Shown: positions 24,986 through 31,338 of the stretch, one piece after another
Numbering within the stretch: the first letter of the stretch is position 1
Layout of the letters: every line of letters starts with the position of its first letter
Assembly (NCBI GenBank): GCA_031271405.1
Contig: JAISVT010000024.1
Coordinates: forward strand, 1-42,379
DNA from: Candidatus Endomicrobium macrotermitis
Lineage (GTDB): Bacteria; Elusimicrobiota; Endomicrobiia; Endomicrobiales; Endomicrobiaceae
DNA length: 42,379 nucleotides
Direction of reading: 5' to 3'
Made by a program: the position numbers and the translations under genes
Notes under the pieces: generated by a model
What the model was told of the DNA's origin: nothing
The model's database searches: none
The model's input: only the letters and a program-made list of their open reading frames with translations

Positions 24986-26631
24986 TATGCCGCCTTTATT
25001 TTATTTTCGCTGTAATTTGCCCGTACAATAGCTTCCGCTATCGGCGGGCATACCGAATTACCGCACATACGCACCTGCCCTGTTTTTGTAATGGCCTTGC
25101 CGTCAGCAGTTACATCAAATTTGTAATCATCCGGAAATCCTTGTGCTTTATATAATTCGTGCGGCTGAAGCATGCGCATACCAATATCAATAATCACATA
25201 GGTTTCGCCTTTAATATGCACTGTAATAAGCCCTAACATGCGCATACCAATATCAATAATCACAGCGGGTTCTTTAAGTGAATTGCCGTCTTTTTCATTC
25301 CCATAGTATTTGATAAGAAATGCCGTTACAAGAGCATTGTGATCTACAGACGTTACAGTCCCTAAAGGTTTTTCCAATTCAGAACCGATAGCGCCCGTAA
25401 AATGCTTTGCTAAAAACGCAGATACAAGCGCAACATGATTCCCGTTTGAAACAACTGTCCATAAAGGGTTTTCAGCGTCCATAGTGCGCTGACCTTTTAC
25501 GTCGCCATAGCCAACCTGTGCTACTATCGGTGCTATAAGTGCATGATGACCGCCTCTTGGCCATGCAGTAATGGTCGAAAGCGGATCATTTGTCGAGCGC
25601 ATTTGCTTTGTATTGTTTGCGATGCCGACAATTACCGGATTTATTAAGGCGTGATGTCCGCCAGTCGTTATAGTTCTTAAAGGCTCTGACAGCGGCGCGC
25701 CTGGATGCCCAGATGTATTTGTAACTATAAACGGCGCAGGGTTATCAAGAACATATTTTTTTATGCCGAGAGCGATACGCCGCAAAGTATTTTCGGAAAG
25801 CGGCTTTTTTCGGTCAAATATGGAAGGACAAGGGATAGACCAGTCAATGCACTCCGCGGCTGTGCGCCACGGCTTTAAACCTTTCTTTTTTGTTTCAGCT
25901 TTTTTCGGATCGCCGTGCGTTGCCTCCGGCCATACAATAGGCTGCCCATCTCGGCGCGCTATTAAAAATAAACGCTTACGGATAGTAGGCGCACCATAAT
26001 CACAAGCCCGCAGCTCTTTCCATTCGATCTTATATCCTAAACCTCTTAAAACATTTACCCATTTTTTAAATATATCTCCAGCACGTTTTTTGTCCGGGAT
26101 GAGTTGCTGTTTTTCAAGCGGTACCCTTTCGCCTTTTGCGGCTACTTCATAAATAGGTTTTTTCTTTTTATAACCTACAAATTTGAAGCATCTGCCCGTC
26201 TTTTTATCTCTTGCAGCAATCAACGGTCCCCAGGTTTTAAATTCTTCAACGTTTTCTAAAAAAATAACTCTGGGTTTTACTTGTCCTGCCCATTTTACAA
26301 CTACCCAAGCCTGGGAACGCAGTTGTTTGTTTACAGGTTTTCCGCCCCGCGCTTTAGAATAATGCGTGCATGTCGGTGATGCCCACACAAGACCTGCGGG
26401 ACTGCCCTGCGTAACATCTGAAGGAATAACTTTCCAAATGTCTTCTATGTGATGTCGCGTCTGCGGATGATTTACTTCGTGCATACCCAACGCTTCCGGA
26501 TCGTGGTTTATGGCATTATCAACGTGCCGACCGATTGCCATTTCAATCCCCGTACTTGCTCCGCCGCCGCCCGCAAAAAGGTCTATTGCCAATTCTCCGT
26601 TCAACGGTAAAATATATTGATTATTAAGCAT
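24985..26631 (-). CDS. DNA (cytosine-5) methyltransferase
   Basis: The protein has 548 residues. Motif I is DLFAGGGGASTGIE, the catalytic cysteine is Cys88 in ASPTCTHYS, the ENV motif is FLENVEEF, and motif VIII is YGAPTIRKRLFLI. The end shows ELYKAQGFPDDY and VRMCGNSVCPPIAEAI. The middle repeats P-L-x-T-I-T units typical of phage enzymes of this type. The enzyme methylates C5 of cytosine, probably protecting phage DNA from host restriction. A duplicated segment lies near residues 457-487. AAGGAATAACA precedes the ATG. Confidence 0.9.
   Translation of the reverse strand: MLNNQYILPLNGELAIDLFAGGGGASTGIEMAIGRHVDNAINHDPEALGMHEVNHPQTRHHIEDIWKVIPSDVTQGSPAGLVWASPTCTHYSKARGGKPVNKQLRSQAWVVVKWAGQVKPRVIFLENVEEFKTWGPLIAARDKKTGRCFKFVGYKKKKPIYEVAAKGERVPLEKQQLIPDKKRAGDIFKKWVNVLRGLGYKIEWKELRACDYGAPTIRKRLFLIARRDGQPIVWPEATHGDPKKAETKKKGLKPWRTAAECIDWSIPCPSIFDRKKPLSENTLRRIALGIKKYVLDNPAPFIVTNTSGHPGAPLSEPLRTITTGGHHALINPVIVGIANNTKQMRSTNDPLSTITAWPRGGHHALIAPIVAQVGYGDVKGQRTMDAENPLWTVVSNGNHVALVSAFLAKHFTGAIGSELEKPLGTVTSVDHNALVTAFLIKYYGNEKDGNSLKEPAVIIDIGMRMLGLITVHIKGETYVIIDIGMRMLQPHELYKAQGFPDDYKFDVTADGKAITKTGQVRMCGNSVCPPIAEAIVRANYSENKIKAA
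25171..25264. repeat. In-frame 28-bp direct repeat inside the cytosine methyltransferase gene
   Basis: The same 28 bp occur at 25171-25198 and at 25237-25264, 66 bp (22 codons) apart. Both copies encode VIIDIGMRML. The downstream-coding copy (25171) is in the normal motif before the PHELYKAQGFPD part. The other replaces the segment that usually reads like a TITT-type repeat. The frame is intact. Confidence 0.9.
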
Positions 26632-26649
26632 TGTTATTCCTTAAATTCT

Positions 26650-26940
26650 TTAAATTTTTAACTCCGGGATCCCGCAGAGCTCCGCTATCTGTATTTCAAC
26701 TTTTGCACCCGGAGACTGCGCCGCGCACGGCATAAAATAAACCAAATCCGAATGTTTAAGCATTTCCAGCGCTTTAAAAAAGTAATACTTGTATTCTGCG
26801 CCGTCTTTGGTTTTGATTTTTGCCGGATTCAGCACGTCAAACCCTTTTTCTTTAAGCATCTTTTCGGCTATCGCAAATTTTTCTCTGTAGTTTTCCACAC
26901 CGGTTATCTTTCCAGCAATATAAACTCTCTGTTTTTTCAT
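26650..26940 (-). CDS. DUF4406 protein (nucleoside 2-deoxyribosyltransferase-like fold)
   Basis: The protein has 96 residues. RVYIAGKITGVENYREKF at the N-terminus, FDVLNPAKIK, a MLKHSDLVYFMPC segment and an SPGAKVEIQIAE motif follow the DUF4406 pattern of phage proteins. The fold is linked to nucleoside 2-deoxyribosyltransferases. It sits between two DNA methyltransferases and overlaps one by ATGA, so a link to nucleotide modification is possible. Confidence 0.7.
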   Translation of the reverse strand: MKKQRVYIAGKITGVENYREKFAIAEKMLKEKGFDVLNPAKIKTKDGAEYKYYFFKALEMLKHSDLVYFMPCAAQSPGAKVEIQIAELCGIPELKI

Positions 26941-27506
26941 ACTTCATCTCCCCAACAGTCCCAGCCATCCTCTTGTTTCCGCGCAAAAAGCTCTATAGAT
27001 AATCCCCCCCCCATAAGCTTTTTTATTCTTTCTCGCACTTCCTGCGGCTTCTCGCTATGCCTTGTCAGCGGCGATATTACGAGCTGGCTTACAGAATTAC
27101 TTTCGCGCTTCGGCTTTCCTTTAGTTGCAAGCAAAACACATTCGCTATTTCCGCGCGTCCACCGACCCAGCCCAAAGAAAAAAGATTTTTGATGTAAAAA
27201 AAGACTTCCGCCGTTTCTTAAACTTTTATTTGTCTTAATCCATTGAAAAGCTATTGTTTTATACTGAAATCCCCAGGCCTTTATAACTTTTAATGCTTCT
27301 TCTATTTTCGGATATGTCGCCCACATAAACAAAACACAGTCTTTTTCAGAAATTGTTGCAACCGGCAATGTGCATATATCGCTTTCAGTCATAGTTTTGT
27401 AATGTTTTGCAGCTGCGCCTTGACAGGACTTATCTTGATACTGCCACGGCGGATCGGCATAAATGATACGGTATTTATTTGAGGTGTTAAAAATATCTAC
27501 TTTCAC
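26937..27506 (-). CDS. MT-A70-family DNA N6-adenine methyltransferase
   Basis: The protein has 189 residues and starts with GTG at 27506, with AAGGGAAATTACT upstream. ADPPWQYQDK contains the DPPW catalytic motif. FMWATYPKIEEAL, AFQWIKTNKS and SRHSEKP-like segment (TRHSEKPQEVRE) are family marks, and IELFARKQEDGWDCWGDEV closes it. These enzymes methylate adenine at N6. Together with the cytosine methyltransferase it may shield phage DNA from restriction. Confidence 0.85.
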   Translation of the reverse strand: MKVDIFNTSNKYRIIYADPPWQYQDKSCQGAAAKHYKTMTESDICTLPVATISEKDCVLFMWATYPKIEEALKVIKAWGFQYKTIAFQWIKTNKSLRNGGSLFLHQKSFFFGLGRWTRGNSECVLLATKGKPKRESNSVSQLVISPLTRHSEKPQEVRERIKKLMGGGLSIELFARKQEDGWDCWGDEV

Positions 27507-27615
27507 AGTAATTTCCCTTATCCGTTATTACGGCATCTACTGCCGGCATATCCCACATTACATCCCTACAATCACCGCAATATAAAGTTGAATTTTCGAT
27601 AACAACTTTTTTCAC
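27487..27615 (-). pseudogene. Truncated DNA methyltransferase N-terminus, lacking the DPPY motif
   Basis: From the GTG at 27615, which overlaps the stop of the upstream gene as GTGA, a frame of 42 residues reads LYCGDCRDVMWDMPAVDAVI followed by TDKGN. The usual continuation is TDPPY, so the fragment breaks just at the catalytic motif and runs into the MT-A70 start. This looks like a remnant of a second methyltransferase gene, still with start coupling. Confidence 0.5.
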
Positions 27616-27827
27616 CTGTGACTTACCGCAACCCTTGAGAAAGAACTATAATGATGCGGCTGCCCTTGAAACTCTTTAAGTATCTTCTTTTCCGCGTAAT
27701 TCGCCGCTATCGAACCAACCGCCTGTAAAATCGTAAAAAAAACTATAATAAGCACCGCCCAAAATATTGCGTGTTTAACCTTTAAATCCGTTACATAAAA
27801 CTCAAATGACAAAAGAAACTTTTTCAT
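27612..27827 (-). CDS. Small membrane protein, one helix
   Basis: The protein has 71 residues. One strong hydrophobic segment at residues 19-40 (HAIFWAVLIIVFFTILQAVG) with a basic N-terminus predicts a single membrane helix. The C-terminal 30 residues are polar. The stop overlaps the start of the truncated methyltransferase. An 11-bp inverted repeat lies in its leader. Function unknown. Confidence 0.5.
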   Translation of the reverse strand: MKKFLLSFEFYVTDLKVKHAIFWAVLIIVFFTILQAVGSIAANYAEKKILKEFQGQPHHYSSFSRVAVSHR

Positions 27828-27840
27828 TTTTACCCGCTCC

Positions 27841-27891
27841 GCGCCTGCCGTCGTAATAACTATCTTTTTTTATTTATTTTACGGCAGGCGC
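27841..27891. repeat. Inverted repeat with 11-bp arms
   Basis: GCGCCTGCCGT (27841-27851) and ACGGCAGGCGC (27881-27891) flank a 29-nt loop. On the plus strand the second arm is followed by TTATTTTTTT, which would suit a terminator, but all genes here are on the minus strand. In minus direction it lies in the leader of the small membrane protein gene and could attenuate it. Confidence 0.5.
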
Positions 27892-27899
27892 TTATTTTT

Positions 27900-28139
27900 T
27901 TACTTCAAATTTCTGTCTATCCACGAAACAACATGCTTCTTTTCCGTTACAACTTCTACCCCAAGTTGACTTTCAAGGATATACCCGCCGTTTACAGCGA
28001 CAATTTTCAACAAAGTTGCCTTTGCAGGCTCTTTAGCCTTGGGCATATCGCTTCCGACGTCCTGTGTTGTTTTTTCTGCCCCACCTGTCTGATGTTCTTT
28101 AGGAGCGGTGCCCTGCGGATCTACTTTCTTTTCTTCCAA
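27900..28139 (-). CDS. Small protein with Lys/Glu/Ala-rich start
   Basis: I chose a TTG start at 28139, 79 residues, because AAAGGGGGTGATTACA precedes it. The alternative ATG far upstream would overlap the previous gene completely at that end. The N-terminus is disordered (PQGTAPKEHQTGGAEKTT). The C-terminus (LLKIVAVNGGYILES) is beta-rich with a final EKKHVVSWIDRNLK, as seen in small phage-tail-like or unknown proteins. Function unknown. Confidence 0.55.
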   Translation of the reverse strand: MEEKKVDPQGTAPKEHQTGGAEKTTQDVGSDMPKAKEPAKATLLKIVAVNGGYILESQLGVEVVTEKKHVVSWIDRNLK

Positions 28140-28158
28140 TGTAATCACCCCCTTTCTG

Positions 28159-28623
28159 TTATATATTCCTGCATTCCTGCTTATAGATTTTGTAAATTTT
28201 TTCGATACTTTCACTTTCAAAATCAAAATCGTTATATTCACCCGAAACCATCTGTATGCACTCTTTCATCTCCGTACGCGTTAATCCTTGATATTTTTCT
28301 TCCGTATTACACGGCGGCTTTAATATTGTTATTCTGTTTTCCAGCACTGCCGCAGTTTTCTTCTTGCTGTGTAATTTTTTTTTGGTATTGGCCGTAATAT
28401 CTTTTAAAGGCTGTTTTGCAAGGTTCATAATTTCTTGTATGGCGTTTCCTGCTTCCAGCGCACGGTCTAAACTTTCCTGTTTGGATGCCGAAAGTCCGGT
28501 TAAAATCAATCCTATATATCTGCCGTGTACGCATTTCTTTTTATTGCACCCATGGCAAGACCTGGCTTTTTTAAACCGCCCGCACTTACGCAATATTGAT
28601 TTTATTTCCGGTATCAAGTCCAT
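28159..28623 (-). CDS. Unknown protein with Cys cluster
   Basis: The protein has 154 residues. Near the N-terminus CGRFKKARSCHGCNKKKC holds four Cys with a spacing that could bind zinc. The middle is Lys-rich and the end acidic with EYNDFDFESESIEKIYK. The ATG overlaps the stop of the upstream YopX gene (TAATG). I do not recognise its family. Confidence 0.5.
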   Translation of the reverse strand: MDLIPEIKSILRKCGRFKKARSCHGCNKKKCVHGRYIGLILTGLSASKQESLDRALEAGNAIQEIMNLAKQPLKDITANTKKKLHSKKKTAAVLENRITILKPPCNTEEKYQGLTRTEMKECIQMVSGEYNDFDFESESIEKIYKIYKQECRNI

Positions 28624-29012
28624 TATTTTCCCTTTAAAAGCTCCGGATTATCGTAAATATTGCCATCAACGATTAAACTGTTAGCACCAAATTCCTCAAT
28701 AGAAAAAATTTCTGCGTTTTCAGGATGACTTTTTAAAACCTCTTCCATCTTAAAACAGGCTTCGTCTTCTAACCATATTATTTTGTATAAATATCCGTCA
28801 TAGACAACGAAATCATCTTCATAAATCTCTTTACCGTTTTTGTCTTTGAGGCCGATATATTGCATTAGTTCTATTTCGTCAAAATTATAGTAATGCGGCA
28901 CGCCATGCTCGTCATCAGAACTTATTTTCTCCAAAATGCAATTTAACCAATGTACTTCCAACATTTCTTTTTGTTCTTTAATCCATGCCCTGAATTTTAC
29001 CTGTCTGCTCAT
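28623..29012 (-). CDS. YopX-family protein (copy 2)
   Basis: The protein has 129 residues. VKFRAWIKEQKEML at the start, YIGLKDKNGKEIYEDDFV in the middle and VDGNIYDNPELL at the end show the YopX family. Its 3' end shares about 30 near-identical bases with copy 1 at 20710, so the two are paralogs or have exchanged sequence. Function unknown. Confidence 0.85.
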   Translation of the reverse strand: MSRQVKFRAWIKEQKEMLEVHWLNCILEKISSDDEHGVPHYYNFDEIELMQYIGLKDKNGKEIYEDDFVVYDGYLYKIIWLEDEACFKMEEVLKSHPENAEIFSIEEFGANSLIVDGNIYDNPELLKGK

Positions 29013-29023
29013 AAAATCCGCCT

Positions 29024-29332
29024 TTACACAAATTTAAAATTTATTTCATTAATAGAGTCAGCTACTTCTTTTGCCGAAAAATTATATGAATGTTCGTTTA
29101 TTTCACGCCAATCGCTCTCGGTTTCATCATTCTCTGCTTTTTCTATAGCGTCATCTATGTCTCTCGCATAAACAACTGCGACTTCTTTAGTGCTCGTACA
29201 GCGTTTAACAATAAATCTGTAAAGCTCATTCCCTTCTTCGTCTTGCCGCGGTTCATTATAAAACCCGGCAGCCCTTAAAATCCTTATCTGCCTTTTATTT
29301 CCAAATTCCAGCTTTTCATTCTTAAAAAGCAT
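29024..29332 (-). CDS. Unknown early protein, paralog of the neighbouring gene
   Basis: The protein has 102 residues. Its start (NEKLEFGNKRQIRILRAAGF) matches the upstream neighbour (NGRLKFGNKEQIEALKDLDF), and both have a later YRFIV/EFIV strand and an acidic AIEKAE-type stretch. Its ATG is fused with the stop of the neighbour. A tandem duplication with divergence is the simplest reading. Function unknown. Confidence 0.6.
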   Translation of the reverse strand: MLFKNEKLEFGNKRQIRILRAAGFYNEPRQDEEGNELYRFIVKRCTSTKEVAVVYARDIDDAIEKAENDETESDWREINEHSYNFSAKEVADSINEINFKFV

Positions 29333-29622
29333 TATATTGCTTCCTCTATCGCGCTATATGCCGCATATTTTGGCTGTTGTATATTGTCCTGGTTAAAATC
29401 TTCTTCGTCCATTGCCAAAGACCAACTGTCATTTTCTATGGCTTTATCTATCGCCTCTTCTTCTGTTCCCGCATAAACTGTTTGGCAGTAAATAGCACCG
29501 ACACAATCTTTTTCTACGATAAATTCTTTTATACTTTCCGTATTCCGGTTAAAATCCAAGTCTTTTAAAGCCTCAATCTGTTCTTTGTTTCCAAACTTCA
29601 GCCTTCCATTTAATACAGTCAT
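29332..29622 (-). CDS. Unknown early protein, paralog of the neighbouring gene
   Basis: The protein has 96 residues. See the downstream gene for the shared opening FGNKxQI and the shared beta strand with FIV. The acidic middle has AGTEEEAIDKAIENDSW. The start overlaps a 33-residue ORF by ATGA and follows GGGGGAAGAA. Its stop overlaps the paralog start. Confidence 0.6.
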   Translation of the reverse strand: MTVLNGRLKFGNKEQIEALKDLDFNRNTESIKEFIVEKDCVGAIYCQTVYAGTEEEAIDKAIENDSWSLAMDEEDFNQDNIQQPKYAAYSAIEEAI

Positions 29623-29720
29623 TTCTTCCCCCGTTTTCTCGGCCTTAAGCCGGTTTTAACTGCTAAAACTACATTGACCCTTCCGGGTTCGTAGGCATTA
29701 CCATTCTGCCATCCCCTCAT
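29619..29720 (-). CDS. Mini ORF, 33 residues, coupled to the paralog pair
   Basis: ATG at 29720 opens a frame reading MRGWQNGNAYEPGRVNVVLA and ending in RPRKRGKK. The stop overlaps the next start as ATGA, the main support. No clear ribosome site precedes it. An 18-residue ORF ending PPPTQK overlaps its own start in the same way. The DNA here also has strong secondary structure, so a structured RNA is an alternative. Confidence 0.3.
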   Translation of the reverse strand: MRGWQNGNAYEPGRVNVVLAVKTGLRPRKRGKK

Positions 29721-29839
29721 TTTTGGGTCGGGGGCGGGTTTTTAGACCCGCAATCATACAGAGAAGGCTGCATTAGGCCTTTGCGCTTTAGCGCTAATAT
29801 GACTTATCGGTTATAACCGACACCCCTATTTCAAACAAC
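29721..29839 (-). other. Structured intergenic stretch with three palindromic elements
   Basis: GCGGGT-TTTTAG-ACCCGC (29734-29751), GCGC-TTTA-GCGC (29783-29794) and TCGGTTATAACCGA (29807-29820, a perfect 14-bp palindrome) lie close together between two early genes. No gene with good support fills the stretch. A small RNA, mRNA structure or binding site for a phage protein is possible. Confidence 0.5.
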
Positions 29840-30046
29840 TTACTGCAAATTTTCAGGATAAAACCTGCCTGTTGCTACCTGTCTTTCAAATTCAAGTTCG
29901 TTTAAATCCGGCGCCAAAACTCCCATTGCTATCACCGCTTCAATTACGTAACATTCAAAACATATCGCTACGGCTGCCTTCCGGCTGATTCTCAACGTTT
30001 TTTCAGTACTCAAATACTTTTTATAAGTCTTGTAAAAATCAGCCAT
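29840..30046 (-). CDS. Small helical early protein
   Basis: The protein has 68 residues. It has a basic helical start (ADFYKTYKKYLSTEK), a hydrophobic middle with two Cys (AVAICFECYVIEAVIAMG) and an acidic end. AAAGGAATATA precedes the ATG directly. It lies right after the HTH-like gene and may be a regulatory or membrane-associated partner. No family is recognised. Confidence 0.5.
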   Translation of the reverse strand: MADFYKTYKKYLSTEKTLRISRKAAVAICFECYVIEAVIAMGVLAPDLNELEFERQVATGRFYPENLQ

Positions 30047-30055
30047 TATATTCCT

Positions 30056-30280
30056 TTAAAAGCCTCTTAATTTTCTTTGTAAATCTTCTGCGCTATAGTA
30101 ATATTGCTTATTCCACTTTATACGGTTTACGCCTAAAAGTTCATTTAACTTTCTATGTACAGCCCCGGGAGTTTTCACCTTAAATTCCTGCATCAATTGC
30201 TTTGTACTGAACATCGGCACGCCGACAATCATATACGGCACAATCTTTTTTTCTTCGTTGTTTGCTTTGGATTGTTCCAT
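30056..30280 (-). CDS. Small helix-turn-helix-like early protein
   Basis: The protein has 74 residues. FSTKQLMQEFKVKTPGAVHR looks like the helix-turn-helix of a small DNA-binding protein, followed by LNELLGVNRIKWNKQYYYSAED, where a winged turn could lie. AAGGAAGTGAATT precedes the ATG. As the first gene of the main early operon it may be Cro-like, an antirepressor or an excisionase. Confidence 0.55.
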   Translation of the reverse strand: MEQSKANNEEKKIVPYMIVGVPMFSTKQLMQEFKVKTPGAVHRKLNELLGVNRIKWNKQYYYSAEDLQRKLRGF

Positions 30281-30364
30281 AATTCACTTCCTTATATTTG
30301 CTTTGCCTTAACAAAAGTATGTATAATATAGATTGCTATTTATAACTATTACGCAAACAAAAAA

Positions 30365-30392
30365 CAGAGCCTCTATTTTCATAAAAGCTCTG
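30365..30392 (-). terminator. Intrinsic terminator after the small early ORF
   Basis: In minus direction CAGAGC and GCTCTG pair around a 16-nt loop and are followed by TTTTTTGTTTG. It overlaps the stop codon of the 42-residue ORF. It would end leftward transcription before the main early operon unless antitermination occurs. On the plus strand a weaker T-run (CCTTTTGTTTT) also follows. Confidence 0.6.
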
Positions 30393-30507
30393 CCTTTTGT
30401 TTTAATCTGCTTTCTGCAACTGCACCGGAAAGTTTAATTGCAGTACGGCAGACATTTAGATTTGCGATATTTTTACAAGATAATGATTTTGAGTTTTCCC
30501 GGTGCAT
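30379..30507 (-). CDS. Small early ORF between promoter and terminator, 42 residues
   Basis: TTGAGGTTGAGAA precedes the ATG at 30507. The frame encodes 42 basic residues starting MHRENSKSLSCKNIANLNV and ending in KAELL. Its place directly after the predicted early promoter and before a terminator resembles lambdoid first early genes, some of which control antitermination. No homology is recognised, so that link is only a suggestion. The 8-bp inverted repeat at 30421-30428 and 30499-30506 spans most of the ORF. Confidence 0.5.
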   Translation of the reverse strand: MHRENSKSLSCKNIANLNVCRTAIKLSGAVAESRLKQKAELL

Positions 30508-30520
30508 TTCTCAACCTCAA

Positions 30521-30557
30521 AGTTATATTTAGTTGTTTATGGCAATATAATATAACT
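30521..30557. promoter_or_regulatory. Candidate repressor operator
   Basis: AGTTATAT (30521-30528) and ATATAACT (30550-30557) are perfect inverted arms that cover both promoters. The 10-bp word TATAACTATT at 30551-30560 recurs exactly at 30341-30350, before the main early genes, so the same protein may bind there too. Confidence 0.5.
30523..30551 (+). promoter_or_regulatory. Predicted repressor promoter
   Basis: TTATAT (30523-30528), a 17-nt spacer and TATAAT (30546-30551) give a weak -35 and perfect -10 for the repressor gene at 30607. The start would lie near 30558. The -10 overlaps the -10 of the divergent early promoter. Confidence 0.5.
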
Positions 30558-30575
30558 ATTTATTGCTTTTGTCAA
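30547..30575 (-). promoter_or_regulatory. Predicted leftward early promoter
   Basis: On the minus strand TTGACA (30575-30570), a 17-nt spacer and TATTAT (30552-30547) form a near-consensus sigma-70 promoter. It faces the early genes and overlaps the repressor promoter and the operator candidate. Confidence 0.6.
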
Positions 30576-30606
30576 GTTTTATTTTTGTCGTCTAAAAAGA
30601 GGTGTC

Positions 30607-31011
30607 ATGAAAAAAATTTCTACCGATATGAAAATTAAAATAGCTTTAGCGGAAGCAGGATTAACCCAGAAAGATTTAGGTAAAAAATTGGGGATAAAAC
30701 AGGCGGGGGTAAGTAAATGGATAACAGGAACTTCAGCTCCGAGAATAACTACTCTAAAGAAAATTGCCGAGGCAACGGGCAAGCCGTTACAATATTTTTT
30801 TGACAATTCGGTAAGTATGACTACAGGCAACAATAGTCCTATAAGTTCCGATAAATCGTTACATTATGTAGCTGAAGATAGACTTACTTATGATATAAGC
30901 GACTCCGACGAAAAAAAATTACTCGCCGCGCTAAAAGTTCTCGAAAAAGAAAAAGAGATTCTATTACTAAAGCTTAAGCTTATAAATAAAAGGAAGCAAA
31001 AGGTTAAATAG
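30607..31011 (+). CDS. XRE-family phage repressor (CI-like)
   Basis: The protein has 134 residues. A classical helix-turn-helix is at about residues 10-55 (IALAEAGLTQKDLGKKLGIK, then QAGVSKWITG and LKKIAEATGKPLQYFF). The C-terminal half is polar and ends in a Lys/Leu-rich coiled coil, without the usual LexA-type peptidase domain, so induction by RecA-mediated self-cleavage is not expected. AAGAGGTGTC precedes the ATG. It is the first plus-strand gene and stands opposite the early promoter, as expected for the lysogeny regulator. Confidence 0.8.
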   Translation: MKKISTDMKIKIALAEAGLTQKDLGKKLGIKQAGVSKWITGTSAPRITTLKKIAEATGKPLQYFFDNSVSMTTGNNSPISSDKSLHYVAEDRLTYDISDSDEKKLLAALKVLEKEKEILLLKLKLINKRKQKVK

Positions 31012-31012
31012 T

Positions 31013-31041
31013 TTGGAAAAGCAAAAAATATTATCTATACT
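31013..31041 (+). promoter_or_regulatory. Predicted promoter of the lipoprotein gene (leaderless)
   Basis: TTGGAA (31013-31018), a 17-nt spacer and TATACT (31036-31041) form a good promoter just behind the repressor stop codon. The expected start lies at about 31047-31049, at the ATG itself (31048), so the mRNA would be leaderless. Confidence 0.55.
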
Positions 31042-31047
31042 ATCGGT

Positions 31048-31338
31048 ATGAAAAAAATACTTGTTTTATTTATCTTCGTCTTTATTTCTTCTTGTTCGAC
31101 TATGCAACTTCCCAAAGACTACAATTCCGATTCGGAAGAAGTCAAAACTTTATCGTCAAAAATAAAAAAATCAAGAACAGAAAAAGGTTATAATATTTAT
31201 AGTTTTTCTGCCCTTTTGGCAATCCCGGAACAGCAATTAAAAGATATTGAAAGCGGAAAAATACCGCCTGACATTTACCTTTTTGAAAAAATTTCAAGAT
31301 ATACCGGAAAATCTATGGAATGGTTTTTTAGGGAATAA
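31048..31338 (+). CDS. Lipoprotein with an XRE-like helix-turn-helix domain
   Basis: The protein has 96 residues. MKKILVLFIFVFISSC is a lipoprotein signal with Cys16 as the lipidation site, followed by Ser17. Residues about 35-96 nevertheless read like an XRE domain: IKKSRTEKGYNIYSFSALLA, LKDIESGKIPPDIYLFEKIS and SMEWFF at the end, as in C1-type regulators. A DNA-binding fold on a lipid-anchored protein is unusual. No ribosome site is seen. The promoter places the transcript start at the ATG. It lies between repressor and integrase genes, where lysogenic conversion or exclusion genes often sit. Confidence 0.65.
   Translation: MKKILVLFIFVFISSCSTMQLPKDYNSDSEEVKTLSSKIKKSRTEKGYNIYSFSALLAIPEQQLKDIESGKIPPDIYLFEKISRYTGKSMEWFFRE

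Noticed and set aside
30438..30638. Plus-strand ORF of 66 codons before the repressor
   Set aside because: It runs through both promoters and the operator candidate and overlaps the repressor start.
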